A program made the translations under genes and the position numbers. A stretch of DNA of 64,000 nucleotides from Streptomyces goshikiensis. Its GTDB lineage: Bacteria > Actinomycetota > Actinomycetes > Streptomycetales > Streptomycetaceae. The notes under the pieces were generated by a model. It did no database searches, had not been told where the DNA came from, and saw only the letters and a program-made list of their open reading frames with translations. This document shows positions 20,001 to 32,000 of this stretch, piece by piece. Location of the stretch: NCBI RefSeq assembly GCF_014650555.1, contig NZ_BMVE01000007.1, positions 403,803-467,802 of the forward strand, read 5' to 3'. Positions within the stretch are counted from its first letter, which is position 1, and each line of letters starts with the position of its first letter.

Positions 20001-23000
20001 GCTGCGCGTGCGCCTCACCGCCGACGGCGACGACTCCCTCTCCCTCCAGCTGGCCGACACCACCGGCGCGCCCGTCGCCACCGTCGACCACCTGATCGTC
20101 CGGCCCGTCTCCGCCGACCGGCTCGCCGGCGCCTCCCGCACCGCGTACCACGAGTCGCTGTTCCGGATCGAGTGGGCGACCCTGTCCCTGCCGCCCGGCG
20201 CCCCCGGCGAGGACACCACCGGCACCTGGGCGGTCATCGGCGAGCCCGCCGACGTCACCGCCGAGCTGCCCGGCCCCGTCCACTCCGGCCTCGGCGCGCT
20301 CGGCGCGGCCCTCGACGCAGGCGCCCCGGCGCCCGCACACGTCCTCGCCCCCTGCCTGGCCGCCCCGGCGGAAGCCCTCACCGCGGACGCCGTCCGCGCC
20401 GCCACGCACCGGGCCCTCGCCCTCGTCCAGGGCTGGCTCGCGGACGACCGGTTCGCCGCGTCCCGCCTGGTCTTCGTCACCCGGGGCGCCGTCGCCACCC
20501 AGAGCGACTGGGACCTCGCCGACCCCGCCCACGCCGCCGTCTGGGGCCTGGTCCGCTCCGCGCAGTCGGAGAACCCCGACCGCTTCGTCCTGGCCGACCT
20601 CGACGCCGACGCCGCCGCCGGGACACTGGCCGCCGCCCTCGCCACCGGCGAACCGCAGTTCGCACTCCGCCGCGGCACCGTCCACGCCCCCCGCCTCGCA
20701 CGGGTACCCGCCACCACCCCGCTGACCCCGCCCCCCGGCGAGTCCGCCTGGCGCATGGACATCGAGGACAAGGGCACCCTCGACCACCTCACCCTCGTCC
20801 CGAGCCCCGAATCCGCGGCGCCCCTGGAAGCCGGCCAGGTCCGCGTCGCCGTACGCGCCGCCGGCCTCAACTTCCGCGACGTGCTCAACGCCCTCGGCAT
20901 GTACCCCGGCGACCCCGGCCTCATGGGCAGCGAAGGCGCCGGCACCGTCGTCGAGACCGGCCCCGGCGTCAGCGACCTCGCCCCCGGCGACCGCGTCATG
21001 GGCATGCTGCCCGGCGCCTTCGGCCCGCTGGCCGTCGTCGACCGGCGCATGATCGCCCCGATGCCCGAGGGCTGGACCTTCGCCGAGGCCGCGGCCGTAC
21101 CGATCGTCTTCATGACGGCCTACTACGCCCTCCACGACCTCGCCGGACTGCGCGAGGGCGAATCCCTCCTCGTCCACGCCGCCGCCGGCGGCGTCGGCAT
21201 GGCCGCCGTCCAGCTCGCCCGCCACTGGGGCGCCGACGTCTACGCCACCGCCAGCCCCGCCAAGTGGGACACCCTGCGCGGACTCGGCCTGACCGACGAC
21301 AAGATCGCCTCCTCCCGCACCCTCGACTTCGAGAACACCTTCCGCACCGCCACCGACGGACACGGCGTCGACGTCGTCCTCGACTCCCTCGCCCGCGAGT
21401 TCGTCGACGCCTCGCTGCGCCTCCTGCCGCGCGGCGGACGCTTCGTCGAGATGGGCAAGACCGACGTCCGCGACCCCCGCGACGTCGCCGCCACCCACCC
21501 CGGCGTCTCCTACCAGGCGTTCGACCTCACCGAAGCCGGCCTCGACCGCATCCAGGAGATGCTCACCGAGCTGCTCGGCCTCTTCGAAGCCGGCGCCCTG
21601 AACCCCATCCCGGTCTCCGCCTGGGACCTGCGCCAGGCCCCCGAAGCCTTCCGCTACCTCAGCCAGGCCCGCCACACCGGCAAGATCGTGCTCACCGTGC
21701 CGGCCGACTGGAACCCCGACGGCACCGTCCTCATCACCGGCGGCACCGGCACCCTCGGCGCACTCGTCGCCCGGCACGCCGTCACCGTCCGCGGCGCCCG
21801 CCGCCTCATCCTGACCAGCCGCCGCGGCGAAGCCGCCGCCGGCGCCGCCGAACTCGCCGCGCACCTGCGCGCCCTGGGCGCCGACGTCACCGTCGCCGCC
21901 TGCGACGCCGCCGACCGCGAGGCCCTCGCCGCACTGCTGGCCTCCATACCCGCCGCGCACCCGCTGACCGCCGTCGTCCACACCGCCGGCGTCCTCGACG
22001 ACGGCATCGCCGAGGCCCTCACCCCCGAGCGGCTCGACCGGGTCCTGCGGCCCAAGGCCGACGCCGCCCTCCACCTGCACGAGCTGACCCGCCACCTCGA
22101 CCTGGCCGACTTCGTCCTCTTCTCCTCCGCCGCCGGCACCTTCGGCGGCGCGGGCCAGGCCAACTACGCGGCCGCGAACGTCTTCCTCGACGCCCTCGCC
22201 CGCCACCGCCAGGCCCACGGCCTGCCCGGCACCTCCCTCGGCTGGGGCCTGTGGGCCGAGGCCAGCGGGATGACCGGCGAACTCGACAGCGCCGACAAGG
22301 ACCGCATGACGCGCTCCGGAGTCCTCGGCCTCTCCTCCGAGGAGGGCCTCGCCCTCCTCGACACCGCCCACCACACCGGCGACGCCCACCTCGTCCCCAT
22401 GCAGCTCGACCTCGCGCCGCTGCGCCAGGCCGACGCCGCCATGGTGCCCGCCCTGCTGCGCGGCCTGGTCCGCGCCCCCGCCCGCCGCACCGCCCAGGCG
22501 GCCACCGCCGGGACCGGAACCCCGCTGGTGGAGCAGCTCGTACGCCTCCCCGAGAACGAGCGCGACACGCTCCTCCTCGACCTTGTGCGCGACCAGGTCG
22601 CCGCCGTCCTCGGCCACGCCACCTCCGACGCCGTCGAACCCGGCCGCGCCTTCAAGGACCTCGGCTTCGACTCGCTGACCGCCGTCGAGTTCCGCAACCG
22701 GCTCGGCGCCACCGCCGGAGTCCGGCTGCCCGCCACCCTCGTCTTCGACTACCCCACCCCCACGGTCCTCGCCGGCTACCTCAAGGACGAACTCCTCGGC
22801 TCCGAGGCCGCGGTGGCCGCCGCCGCCCTCCCGCGGCACCCGGCCGGCGCCGTCGCCGAGACCGACGACCCCATCGCCATCGTCGCCATGAGCTGCCGCT
22901 TCCCCGGCGACGTCCGCAGCCCCGAGGACCTGTGGGAACTCCTCGCCGAAGGCCGCGACGGCATCGCCGACCTCCCCGCCGACCGAGGCTGGGACACCGA

Positions 23001-26000
23001 GGCGCTCTACGACCCCGACCCCGACAGCCCCGGCACGTCCTACGCCCGCGAAGGCGGCTTCTTCTACGACGCCCACCACTTCGACCCGGCGTTCTTCGGG
23101 ATCAACCCCCGCGAGGCCCTCGCCATGGACCCGCAGCAGCGCCTGCTGCTGGAAACCTCCTGGGAGGCCTTCGAACGGGCCGGGATCGACCCGACGGGCC
23201 TGCGCGGCGGACAGGTCGGCGTGTTCGTCGGCCAGATGCACAACGACTACGTGTCCCGCCTGAACACCGTCCCCGAAGGCGTCGAGGGCTACCTCGGCAC
23301 CGGCGGCTCCAGCAGCATCGCCTCCGGCCGCGTCTCCTACACCTTCGGCTTCGAGGGCCCGGCCGTCACCGTCGACACCGCCTGCTCCTCCTCGCTGGTC
23401 GCCCTGCACCTCGCGGCGCAGGCCCTGCGCTCCGGTGAGTGCTCCCTGGCCCTGGCCGGCGGCGTCACCATCATCACCACCCCCGACGTCTTCACCGAGT
23501 TCAGCCGCCAGCGCGGACTCGCCGCCGACGGCCGCTGCAAGCCGTTCGCGGCCGCCGCCGACGGCACCGCGTGGGGCGAGGGCGTCGGCATGCTGCTCGT
23601 CGAACGCCTCTCCGACGCCCGCCGCAACGGACACCAGGTCCTCGCGGTCGTCCGCGGCACCGCCGTCAACCAGGACGGCGCCAGCAACGGCCTGACCGCC
23701 CCCAACGGCCCCGCCCAGCAGCGCGTCATCCGTCAGGCCCTCGCCAACGCCCGGCTGACCTCCGCCGACGTCGACGCCGTCGAGGCGCACGGCACCGGCA
23801 CCACCCTCGGTGACCCCATCGAGGCACAGGCGCTGCTGGCCACGTACGGTCAGGGCCGCCCCGAGGACACCCCGCTGTGGCTGGGCTCCGTCAAGTCCAA
23901 CTTCGGGCACACCCAGGCCGCCGCGGGCGTCGCGGGCATCATCAAGATGGTCCAGGCGATGCGCCACGGCGTCCTGCCGAAGACCCTCCACGTGGACGAG
24001 CCGTCACCGCACGTCGACTGGTCGGCGGGCGCGGTCTCCCTGCTCACCGAGCAGCGGGCATGGCCCGAGACCGGCCGCCCGCGCCGCGCGGGCGTCTCCT
24101 CCTTCGGCATGAGCGGAACGAACGCCCACGCCATCATCGAACTCCCGGAGACCCCGGCCGCAGCGGTCAGCCCGGCCGTCCCGGCCCCCGCGACGGCCCT
24201 CCCGTGGCACCTGAGCGCCCGCACCCCCGAGGCCCTGCGGGCCCAGGGCGAGCAGCTCCTGTCCCACCTGGAGGCGCACCCGGACACGCTCCCGGCCGAC
24301 ATCGGGCACTCGCTGGTGGCCGCCCGCGCCGTGTTCGAACACCGCGCGACGGTCGTCGCCACCGACCCCGACGCCTTCCGCACCGGCCTGGCCGCCCTCG
24401 CCGAGGGCCGCTCGGCGGCGGGCCTGGTCCAGGGCTCGTCGGCCGCGGCGGGCAAGCTGGCGTTCCTGTTCACGGGGCAGGGCAGCCAGCGGCTCGGGAT
24501 GGGCCGTGAGCTGTACGAGACCTACCCGGCCTTCGCGGCCGCGCTGGACGCGGTGTGCGACGCGCTGGAACTGCCGCTGAAGGACGTCCTGTTCGGGACG
24601 GACTCGGATGTTCTGGACCGTACGGAGTACACGCAGCCGGCGCTGTTCGCGGTCGAGGTGGCGCTGTTCCGCCTCGTCGAGTCCTGGGGTGTGAAGCCGG
24701 ACTTCCTGTCCGGGCACTCCATCGGTGAGATCGCCGCCGCGCACGTCGCGGGTGTCCTGTCGCTGGCCGACGCGTGCACGCTGGTTGCTGCCCGTGGCCG
24801 TCTGATGCAGGCGCTGCCGTCCGGTGGCGTGATGATCGCGGTGGAGGCTGCGGAGGACGAGGTCCTGCCGCTGCTGACGGACCGGGTGAGCATCGCCGCC
24901 GTCAACGGCCCGCGCTCGGTGGTCATCGCCGGTGACGAGGACGCGGCGCTCGCTGTCGTGGCCGCGTTCGCCGACCGGAAGACCAAGCGGCTGACCGTCA
25001 GCCACGCGTTCCACTCGCCGCACATGGACGGCATGCTCGACGACTTCCGCGAGGTGGTGGCGGGGCTGTCGTTCGGCGCTCCCCGTATCCCGGTCGTCTC
25101 GAACCTGACCGGTGCCCTCGTCACCGACGAGATGGGTTCGGCCGAGTTCTGGGTCCGGCACGTCCGCGAGGCCGTCCGTTTCCTCGACGGCGTCCGCGCC
25201 CTTGAGGCGGCGGGCGTGACCACGTACGTCGAGCTCGGTCCCGACGGGGTCCTCTCCGCGATGGCCCAGGCCTGCCTGACCGACGACACCGGCGCCGCCG
25301 CCTTCGCCCCCGCGCTCCGCTCCGGACGCGACGAGCCCACGACCCTGCTCTCGGCCCTCTCCACCGCGTACGTACGCGGCACGGCCGTCGACTGGTCCGC
25401 GTACTACGCCCCGCTCGGGGCCCGGCGCGTCGACCTGCCGACGTACGCCTTCCAGCGCTCCGTCTACTGGCTCGACGCCGGCCGCGCCGACGGCGACGTC
25501 GCGGCGGCCGGACTCGGCGCCGCCGACCACCCGCTGCTCGGCGCCGAGGTCCAGCTGCCCGACTCCGACGGCCACCTCTTCACCGGACGGCTGTCCCTGA
25601 CCACCCACCCCTGGCTGGGGGACCACCGGGTGATGGGCGCGGCCCTCCTGCCCGGTACGGCCTTCGTCGAGCTCGCGCTCCAGGCCGGCGAGCACGTCGG
25701 GTGCGACCTGGTCGACGAACTCACCCTGGAGGCACCCCTCGTCCTGCCCGAGCACGGTGGCGTGCAGCTGCGGCTCTCCGTCGCGGCCGCCGACCCGGCG
25801 GGCCGACGCCGCAGCCTCACCCTGCACTCCCGCCCCGAGGGCGCGGACGCGGACGAGCCGTGGACGCGGCACGCCGTAGGTGTGCTCGCGACCGGGGCCG
25901 CCCCGGCCCCGCAGGGCCTCACCGAATGGCCGCCCGCCGGCGCTGAGCCCGTCCCGGTGGACGGCCTGTACGAGGGCCTCGCCGAGGCCGGTTTCGGATA

Positions 26001-29000
26001 CGGGCCGGTGTTCCAGGGCCTGCGGGCCGCCTGGCAGCACGGCGACACCTCCTACGCGGAGGTCGCGCTCCCCGAGGGCGCGGAGGGGGAGGCCGCACGG
26101 TTCGGTCTGCACCCGGCGCTCCTCGACGCGGCCCTGCACGCGCTCGGACTGCGCGCCGCGGACACCGGCGCCGACGGACGACTCCCGTTCTCCTGGTCCG
26201 GGGTCTCCTTGCACGCCGTCGGAGCCTGCGAGCTCCGGGTACGCCTGACCACCGGCCTGGGCGGCGAGGTGGCCCTCACGATCGCCGACGCCACCGGAGC
26301 GCCCGTCGCCTCGGTCGCCGGCCTGGCCCTGCGATCCGTCAGCCGTGACCAGCTCACCGCCGCGCCCGACCTGACCCGTGACGCCCTGTTCCGGGTGGAG
26401 TGGGCGCAGACGACCGCAGGTGACGGGTCCTTCGACGACTGGCTGATGCTGGGCGAGGAGGGCGATGGCGACCTTCCGGCGGCGCTGGTGGTGCCGTGCG
26501 TGGAGCCGGCTGCCGGTGACGTGGCCGGCGCGGTGCACGCGGAGACCGCCCGGGTGCTGGGGCTGGTACAGGACTGGCTGGCCGAGGAGCGGTCCGCGGA
26601 CGCGCGTCTGGTGTTCCTGACGCGGGGCGCGGTGGCCGCCGTACCGGGCGAAGGAATCGCGGATCTGGCGCACGCGCCGGTGTGGGGCCTGGTGCGCTCC
26701 GCGCAGTCGGAGAACCCGGGCCGCTTCGTCCTCGTCGACATCGACGCCGAGGGCGACCTCGCGGCCGGTCTGTCGGCGGCGCTGGCTTCGGGTGAGTCCG
26801 AGGTCGCGGTGCGGGATGGCGCCGTCCTGGTGCCGAGGCTGGCGCGTGCGGCGGTGGCTGCTGACGCGGGCGTCGAGTGGGATGCCGAGGGCACGGTCCT
26901 GGTGACCGGTGCGAGTGGTTCGCTGGGCGGGCTGTTCGCCCGTCATCTGGTGACCGAGCACGGTGTACGGCGGCTGCTGCTGGTGAGCCGTCGCGGTGAG
27001 GGCGCTGCCCTTTCCGCTGAGCTCGCCGGTCTGGGTGCCGAGGTGTCGTGGGCGGCCTGTGATGTGGCCGACCGCGATGCGCTGGCGGCCGTGCTCAAGG
27101 CGGTTCCTGCGGAGCACCCGCTGACGGCGGTCGTGCACACGGCCGGTGTTCTGGATGACGGTGTCGTCGGTTCTCTGACCGCCGAGCGGCTGTCGGCCGT
27201 CCTGCGTCCGAAGGTGGATGCTGCCTGGAACCTGCACGAGCTGACGCAGGACCTCGGTCTGTCGGCCTTCGTGCTGTTCTCCTCGGCCGCCGGTGTCTTC
27301 GGCGGTGCGGGGCAGGCCAACTACGCGGCGGGCAACACCTTCCTGGACGCGCTCGCCGCGCACCGTCGGGCCCAGGGCCTGGCGGCGACCTCCCTGGCCT
27401 GGGGCCTGTGGACCGGAGTCGGCGGCATGGGCGGCGACCTGGCCGACGGTGACCGCGAGCGGATCAACCGCGGCGGCATCGGTGCCCTCTCGCCGGAGAC
27501 CGGCCTCGCCCTCTTCGACGCGGCCCGCCGTACGGACGACGCGCTGCTCGTGCCCCTCCCGCTCGACCTGGCCGCCCTCCGCGCCCAGGCCCGGGCCGGC
27601 ATGGTTCCCGACCTGCTGCGCGGGCTGGTCCGCGTACCGGCGCGCCGCGCGGCGGGACAGGGGGCCACGGCCGACGGGTCCGCCCTGCGCACGCGGCTGG
27701 CCGCGCTGCCCGCCGAGGAGCGGGAGGCAGCCCTGCTGGAGATGGTCCGGGCCGAGGTGACGGCCGTACTCGGTCACGCCTCGACCGACGAGGTACCGGC
27801 CGACCGGGCGTTCAAGGAGCTCGGCTTCGACTCCCTGACCTCCGTCGAGCTGCGCAACCGCCTCGGCGCCGCCACCGGCGAACGGCTGCCTGCCACGCTC
27901 GTCTTCGACTACCCCACGCCGAGCGCGCTCGCGGCGTACCTGAAGACCGAGGTCCTGGGCCTGTCCCTGGACGAGGAGACGGCCGGCGCGGCCACGGCCG
28001 GGCCCGCCTCCGCCGGTGCCGCGCTCCAGGACGACCCCATCGCGATCGTCGGCATGAGCTGCCGCTACCCCGGCGGGGTGGAAACCCCCGAGGACCTGTG
28101 GCGCCTGGTGGTGGGTGGCGTCGACGCCATCTCGGAGTTCCCGCAGGGCCGCGGCTGGGACCTGGAGTCGCTGTACGACCCGGACCCGGACGGCAAGGGC
28201 ACCAGCTACACCCGATCCGGCGGATTCCTGCACGACGCGGGCCGCTTCGACCCGGCGTTCTTCGGGATCTCGCCGCGCGAGGCCGTGGCCATGGACCCGC
28301 AGCAGCGCCTGCTGCTGGAGACCTCGTGGGAGGCCTTCGAGCGGGCCGGTATCGACCCGGCTTCGATGCGCGGCAGCCGGACCGGCGTCTTCGCCGGCGT
28401 CATGTACCACGACTACGCCACCCGCATCACCTCCGTGCCGGACGGTGTCGAGGGCTACCTCGGCACCGGCAACTCCGGCAGCATCGCCTCGGGCCGCGTC
28501 TCGTACGCCTTCGGCCTGGAGGGCCCGGCGGTCACCGTCGACACGGCCTGCTCCTCCTCCCTCGTCGCCCTGCACTGGGCGATCCAGGCGCTGCGGGGCG
28601 GCGAATGCACCATGGCCCTGGCCGGCGGTGTCACCGTCATGTCGACGCCGGGCACCTTCACCGAGTTCAGCCGCCAGCGCGGGCTGGCCGCCGACGGCCG
28701 CATCAAGTCCTTCGCCGCGGCCGCCGACGGCACCAGCTGGGCCGAGGGCGCGGGCATGCTGCTCGTCGAGCGACTGTCGGACGCCCGCCGCAACGGGCAC
28801 CCGGTGCTCGCCGTGGTCCGGGGCTCCGCGATCAACCAGGACGGCGCCTCCAACGGGCTGACCGCCCCGAACGGCCCCTCGCAGCAGCGCGTCATCCGCC
28901 AGGCCCTCGCCTCCGGCGGACTGACCAGCGAGCAGATCGACGTGGTCGAGGCGCACGGCACGGGCACCACCCTGGGCGACCCGATCGAGGCGCAGGCGCT

Positions 29001-32000
29001 GCTGGCCACCTACGGCCGGGAGCGCGCGGCGGACGAGCCGCTGTGGCTGGGTTCGATCAAGTCCAACATGGGCCACACGCAGGCCGCCGCCGGTGTTGCC
29101 GGCGTGATCAAGATGATCATGGCGATGCGGCACGGGGTGCTGCCCCGGACCCTGCACGTGGACGAGCCGACCCCGCACGTGGACTGGGAGGACGGCGCCG
29201 TCACGCTGCTCACCGAGAACACGCCGTGGCCGCAGACCGGCCGCCCGCGCCGGGCCGGTGTGTCCTCGTTCGGCATCAGCGGCACCAACGCCCACACGAT
29301 CATCGAGCAGGCCCCGGACGCGGTCGCCGTGAGCGCCGCCGCCGAAAGCGGTGCGGCGGCCCCGGTGCTGCCGTACGTGCTGTCCGCGCGGTCGGCGGAC
29401 GCGCTGCGCGGCCAGGCGGCCCGTCTGCGGGTGCACCTGGAGGACTCGGCCGAGCTGAGCGTCACGGACGTGGCCTACTCGCTGGCGACCCGGCGCGCCG
29501 CCTTCGACCACCGCGCGGTGGTCGTGGCGGGCGACCGCGAGGAACTGCTGCGCGGGCTGGAGGCGCTGGGGAACAACGACCTGGCCGACGCGGCCGTGAC
29601 GCGTGGCACGGTGGGCGCCGCCGGCGCCGGGAAGCTCGCCTTCCTGTTCACCGGCCAGGGCAGCCAGCGCCTCGGCATGGGCCGTGAGCTGTACGAGACC
29701 TACCCGGCCTTCGCGGCCGCGCTGGACGCGGTGTGCGACGTGCTGGAACTGCCGCTGAAGGACGTCCTGTTCGGGACGGACGCGGATGTTCTGGACCGTA
29801 CGGAGTACACGCAGCCCGCGCTGTTCGCGGTCGAGGTGGCGCTGTTCCGCCTCGTCGAGTCCTGGGGTGTGAAGCCGGACTTCCTGTCCGGGCACTCCAT
29901 CGGTGAGATCGCCGCCGCGCACGTGGCCGGGGTCTTCTCCCTGGAGGACGCGTGCGAACTGGTCCGCGCCCGTGGGCGGTTGATGCAGGCTCTGCCGTCC
30001 GGTGGCGTGATGATCGCCGTCCAGGCGTCCGAGGAGGAGGTCCTGCCGCTGCTGACCGACCGGGTGAGCATCGCGGCCGTCAACGGCCCGCGCTCGGTGG
30101 TCGTCGCCGGTGACGAGGACGCGGCGCTCGCGATCGCCGGGGCCTTCCCCGACCGGAAGTCCAAGCGGCTGACGGTGAGCCACGCCTTCCACTCGCCCCA
30201 CATGGACGGCATGCTGGCCGACTTCCGCAAGGTCGCCGAGGCACTCTCGTACGGCGCCCCGCGCATCCCGGTCGTCTCCAACCTGACCGGCGCGCTCGTC
30301 ACCGACGAGATGGGCTCCGCCGAGTTCTGGGTCCGGCACGTCCGCGACGCCGTCCGCTTCCTCGACGGCATCCGCACCCTGGAAGCCGCCGGAGTCACGA
30401 CGTACCTCGAACTCGGCCCCGACGGAGTGCTCTCCGCGATGGCCCAGGACTGCCTGACCGAGGACGGCGCCCGGTTCGCGCCCGCCCTGCGCACCGGCCG
30501 CCCCGAGCCCGAGACCCTGAACAACGCCCTCGCCCATGCCCACGCCCACGGCGCGGCGGTGGACTGGGAGGCCTACTTCGCGCCCACCGGCGCCCGCCAG
30601 GCCGAGCTGCCCACGTACGCCTTCCAGCGCGACTGGTACTGGCTCGACTCGGCACCCACCGCGCACAACACCCCCGGCGACGCCGCGGGCTTCGGCCTCG
30701 GCGCGACGGACCACCCGCTGCTCGGCGCGGCCGTCGAACTGCCCGACTCCGACGGGTTCCTCTTCACCGGCCGGCTGTCCCTGGCCACGCACGCATGGCT
30801 CGCGGACCACGCCGTCCTCGGCTCGGTCCTCCTGCCGGGCACGGCCTTCGTGGAACTGGCCGTCCGCGCCGGGGACCAGGTCGGCTGCGACGTCCTGGAG
30901 GAACTGACCCTGGAGGCCCCGCTCGTCCTCCCCGAACGCGGCGGAGTCCAGCTGCGGCTCTCCGTCGCCGAAGCCGACGAATCCGGCCGACGCGCCCTGT
31001 CGCTTTACTCCCGCGACGAGGACACCCCCGCCGACGAGCCGTGGACGCGGCACGCCGCCGGTGTCCTCGCCACCGGCGACGCCCCGGCCCCGGCAGCCGA
31101 CCTCACGGTCTGGCCTCCGGCCGGAGCCGAACCGGTGGACATCGACGGCCTCTACGAAGGCCTCGCCGCCGCCGGATTCGACTACGGCCCCGCCTTCCAG
31201 GGCCTGCGCTCGGCCTGGCTCCACGGCGACGCCGTGTACGCGGAGGTCAGCCTGGACGAGGAGACCGCGGAGGCGGCCGACTGGTTCGGCCTCCACCCGG
31301 CGCTCCTGGACGCCACCCTCCACGCGGCCGGTCTCGGCGCGCTCGTCGAGAAGACCGGCCAGGGACGGCTCCCGTTCGCCTGGAGCGGTGTCCGGCTGCA
31401 CGCGGCCGGCGCCGGCGCCGTACGGGTCCGGCTGGCCCCGGCCGGCCGCGACGCGGTCGCGCTGGAGCTCGCCGACCCGGCGGGCGCACCGGTCGCCTCG
31501 GTCGAGTCGCTCGTGCTGCGCGCGGTCTCGCCGGAGCAGATCGGCGCGGCGCGCGGCGGTCGCCCGGAGTCGCTGTTCGAGGTCGAGTGGACGGCCGTAC
31601 CGCTGACCCCGGTGTCGGCGTCGGAGCAGAGCCCCTGGGCGCTGCTCGGGGACGGCCACGCCGGTCTGGACGCGGTGGGCGTGCGCTACACGGCGCACGA
31701 CGGCGGGCTCGCGACGCTCGCGGACCCGGCGCTGGTGTGCGTACCGCTGTCCCCGGTGTCCGGCACGGAAGACGTCACGGGTGCGGTGCACGCGGAGACG
31801 GGCCGGGTGCTGGCGCTGCTCAAGGAGTGGCTGGCCGAGGAGCGGTTCGCGGACTCGCGCCTGGTGTTCCTGACGCGGGGCGCGGTGGAAGCCGTACCGG
31901 GCGAAGGCGTACCGGACCTGGTGCACGCATCGGTGTGGGGTCTGCTGCGTTCGGCGCAGTCGGAGAACCCGGGGCGGATCGTCCTGGCCGACACGGACGG

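Noticed and set aside
15216..23438. A 2740-codon + strand frame rich in Arg and Pro inside the giant PKS
   Set aside because: It is the +1/+2 shadow of the PKS frame; the composition is nonsense and there are no domains.
10948..23991. A 4347-codon open frame on the - strand antisense to the giant PKS
   Set aside because: High-GC third-position bias leaves the complementary frame free of stops. The translation is repetitive Gly/Ala/Glu/Val-rich text without domains, and it mirrors PKS codons exactly.
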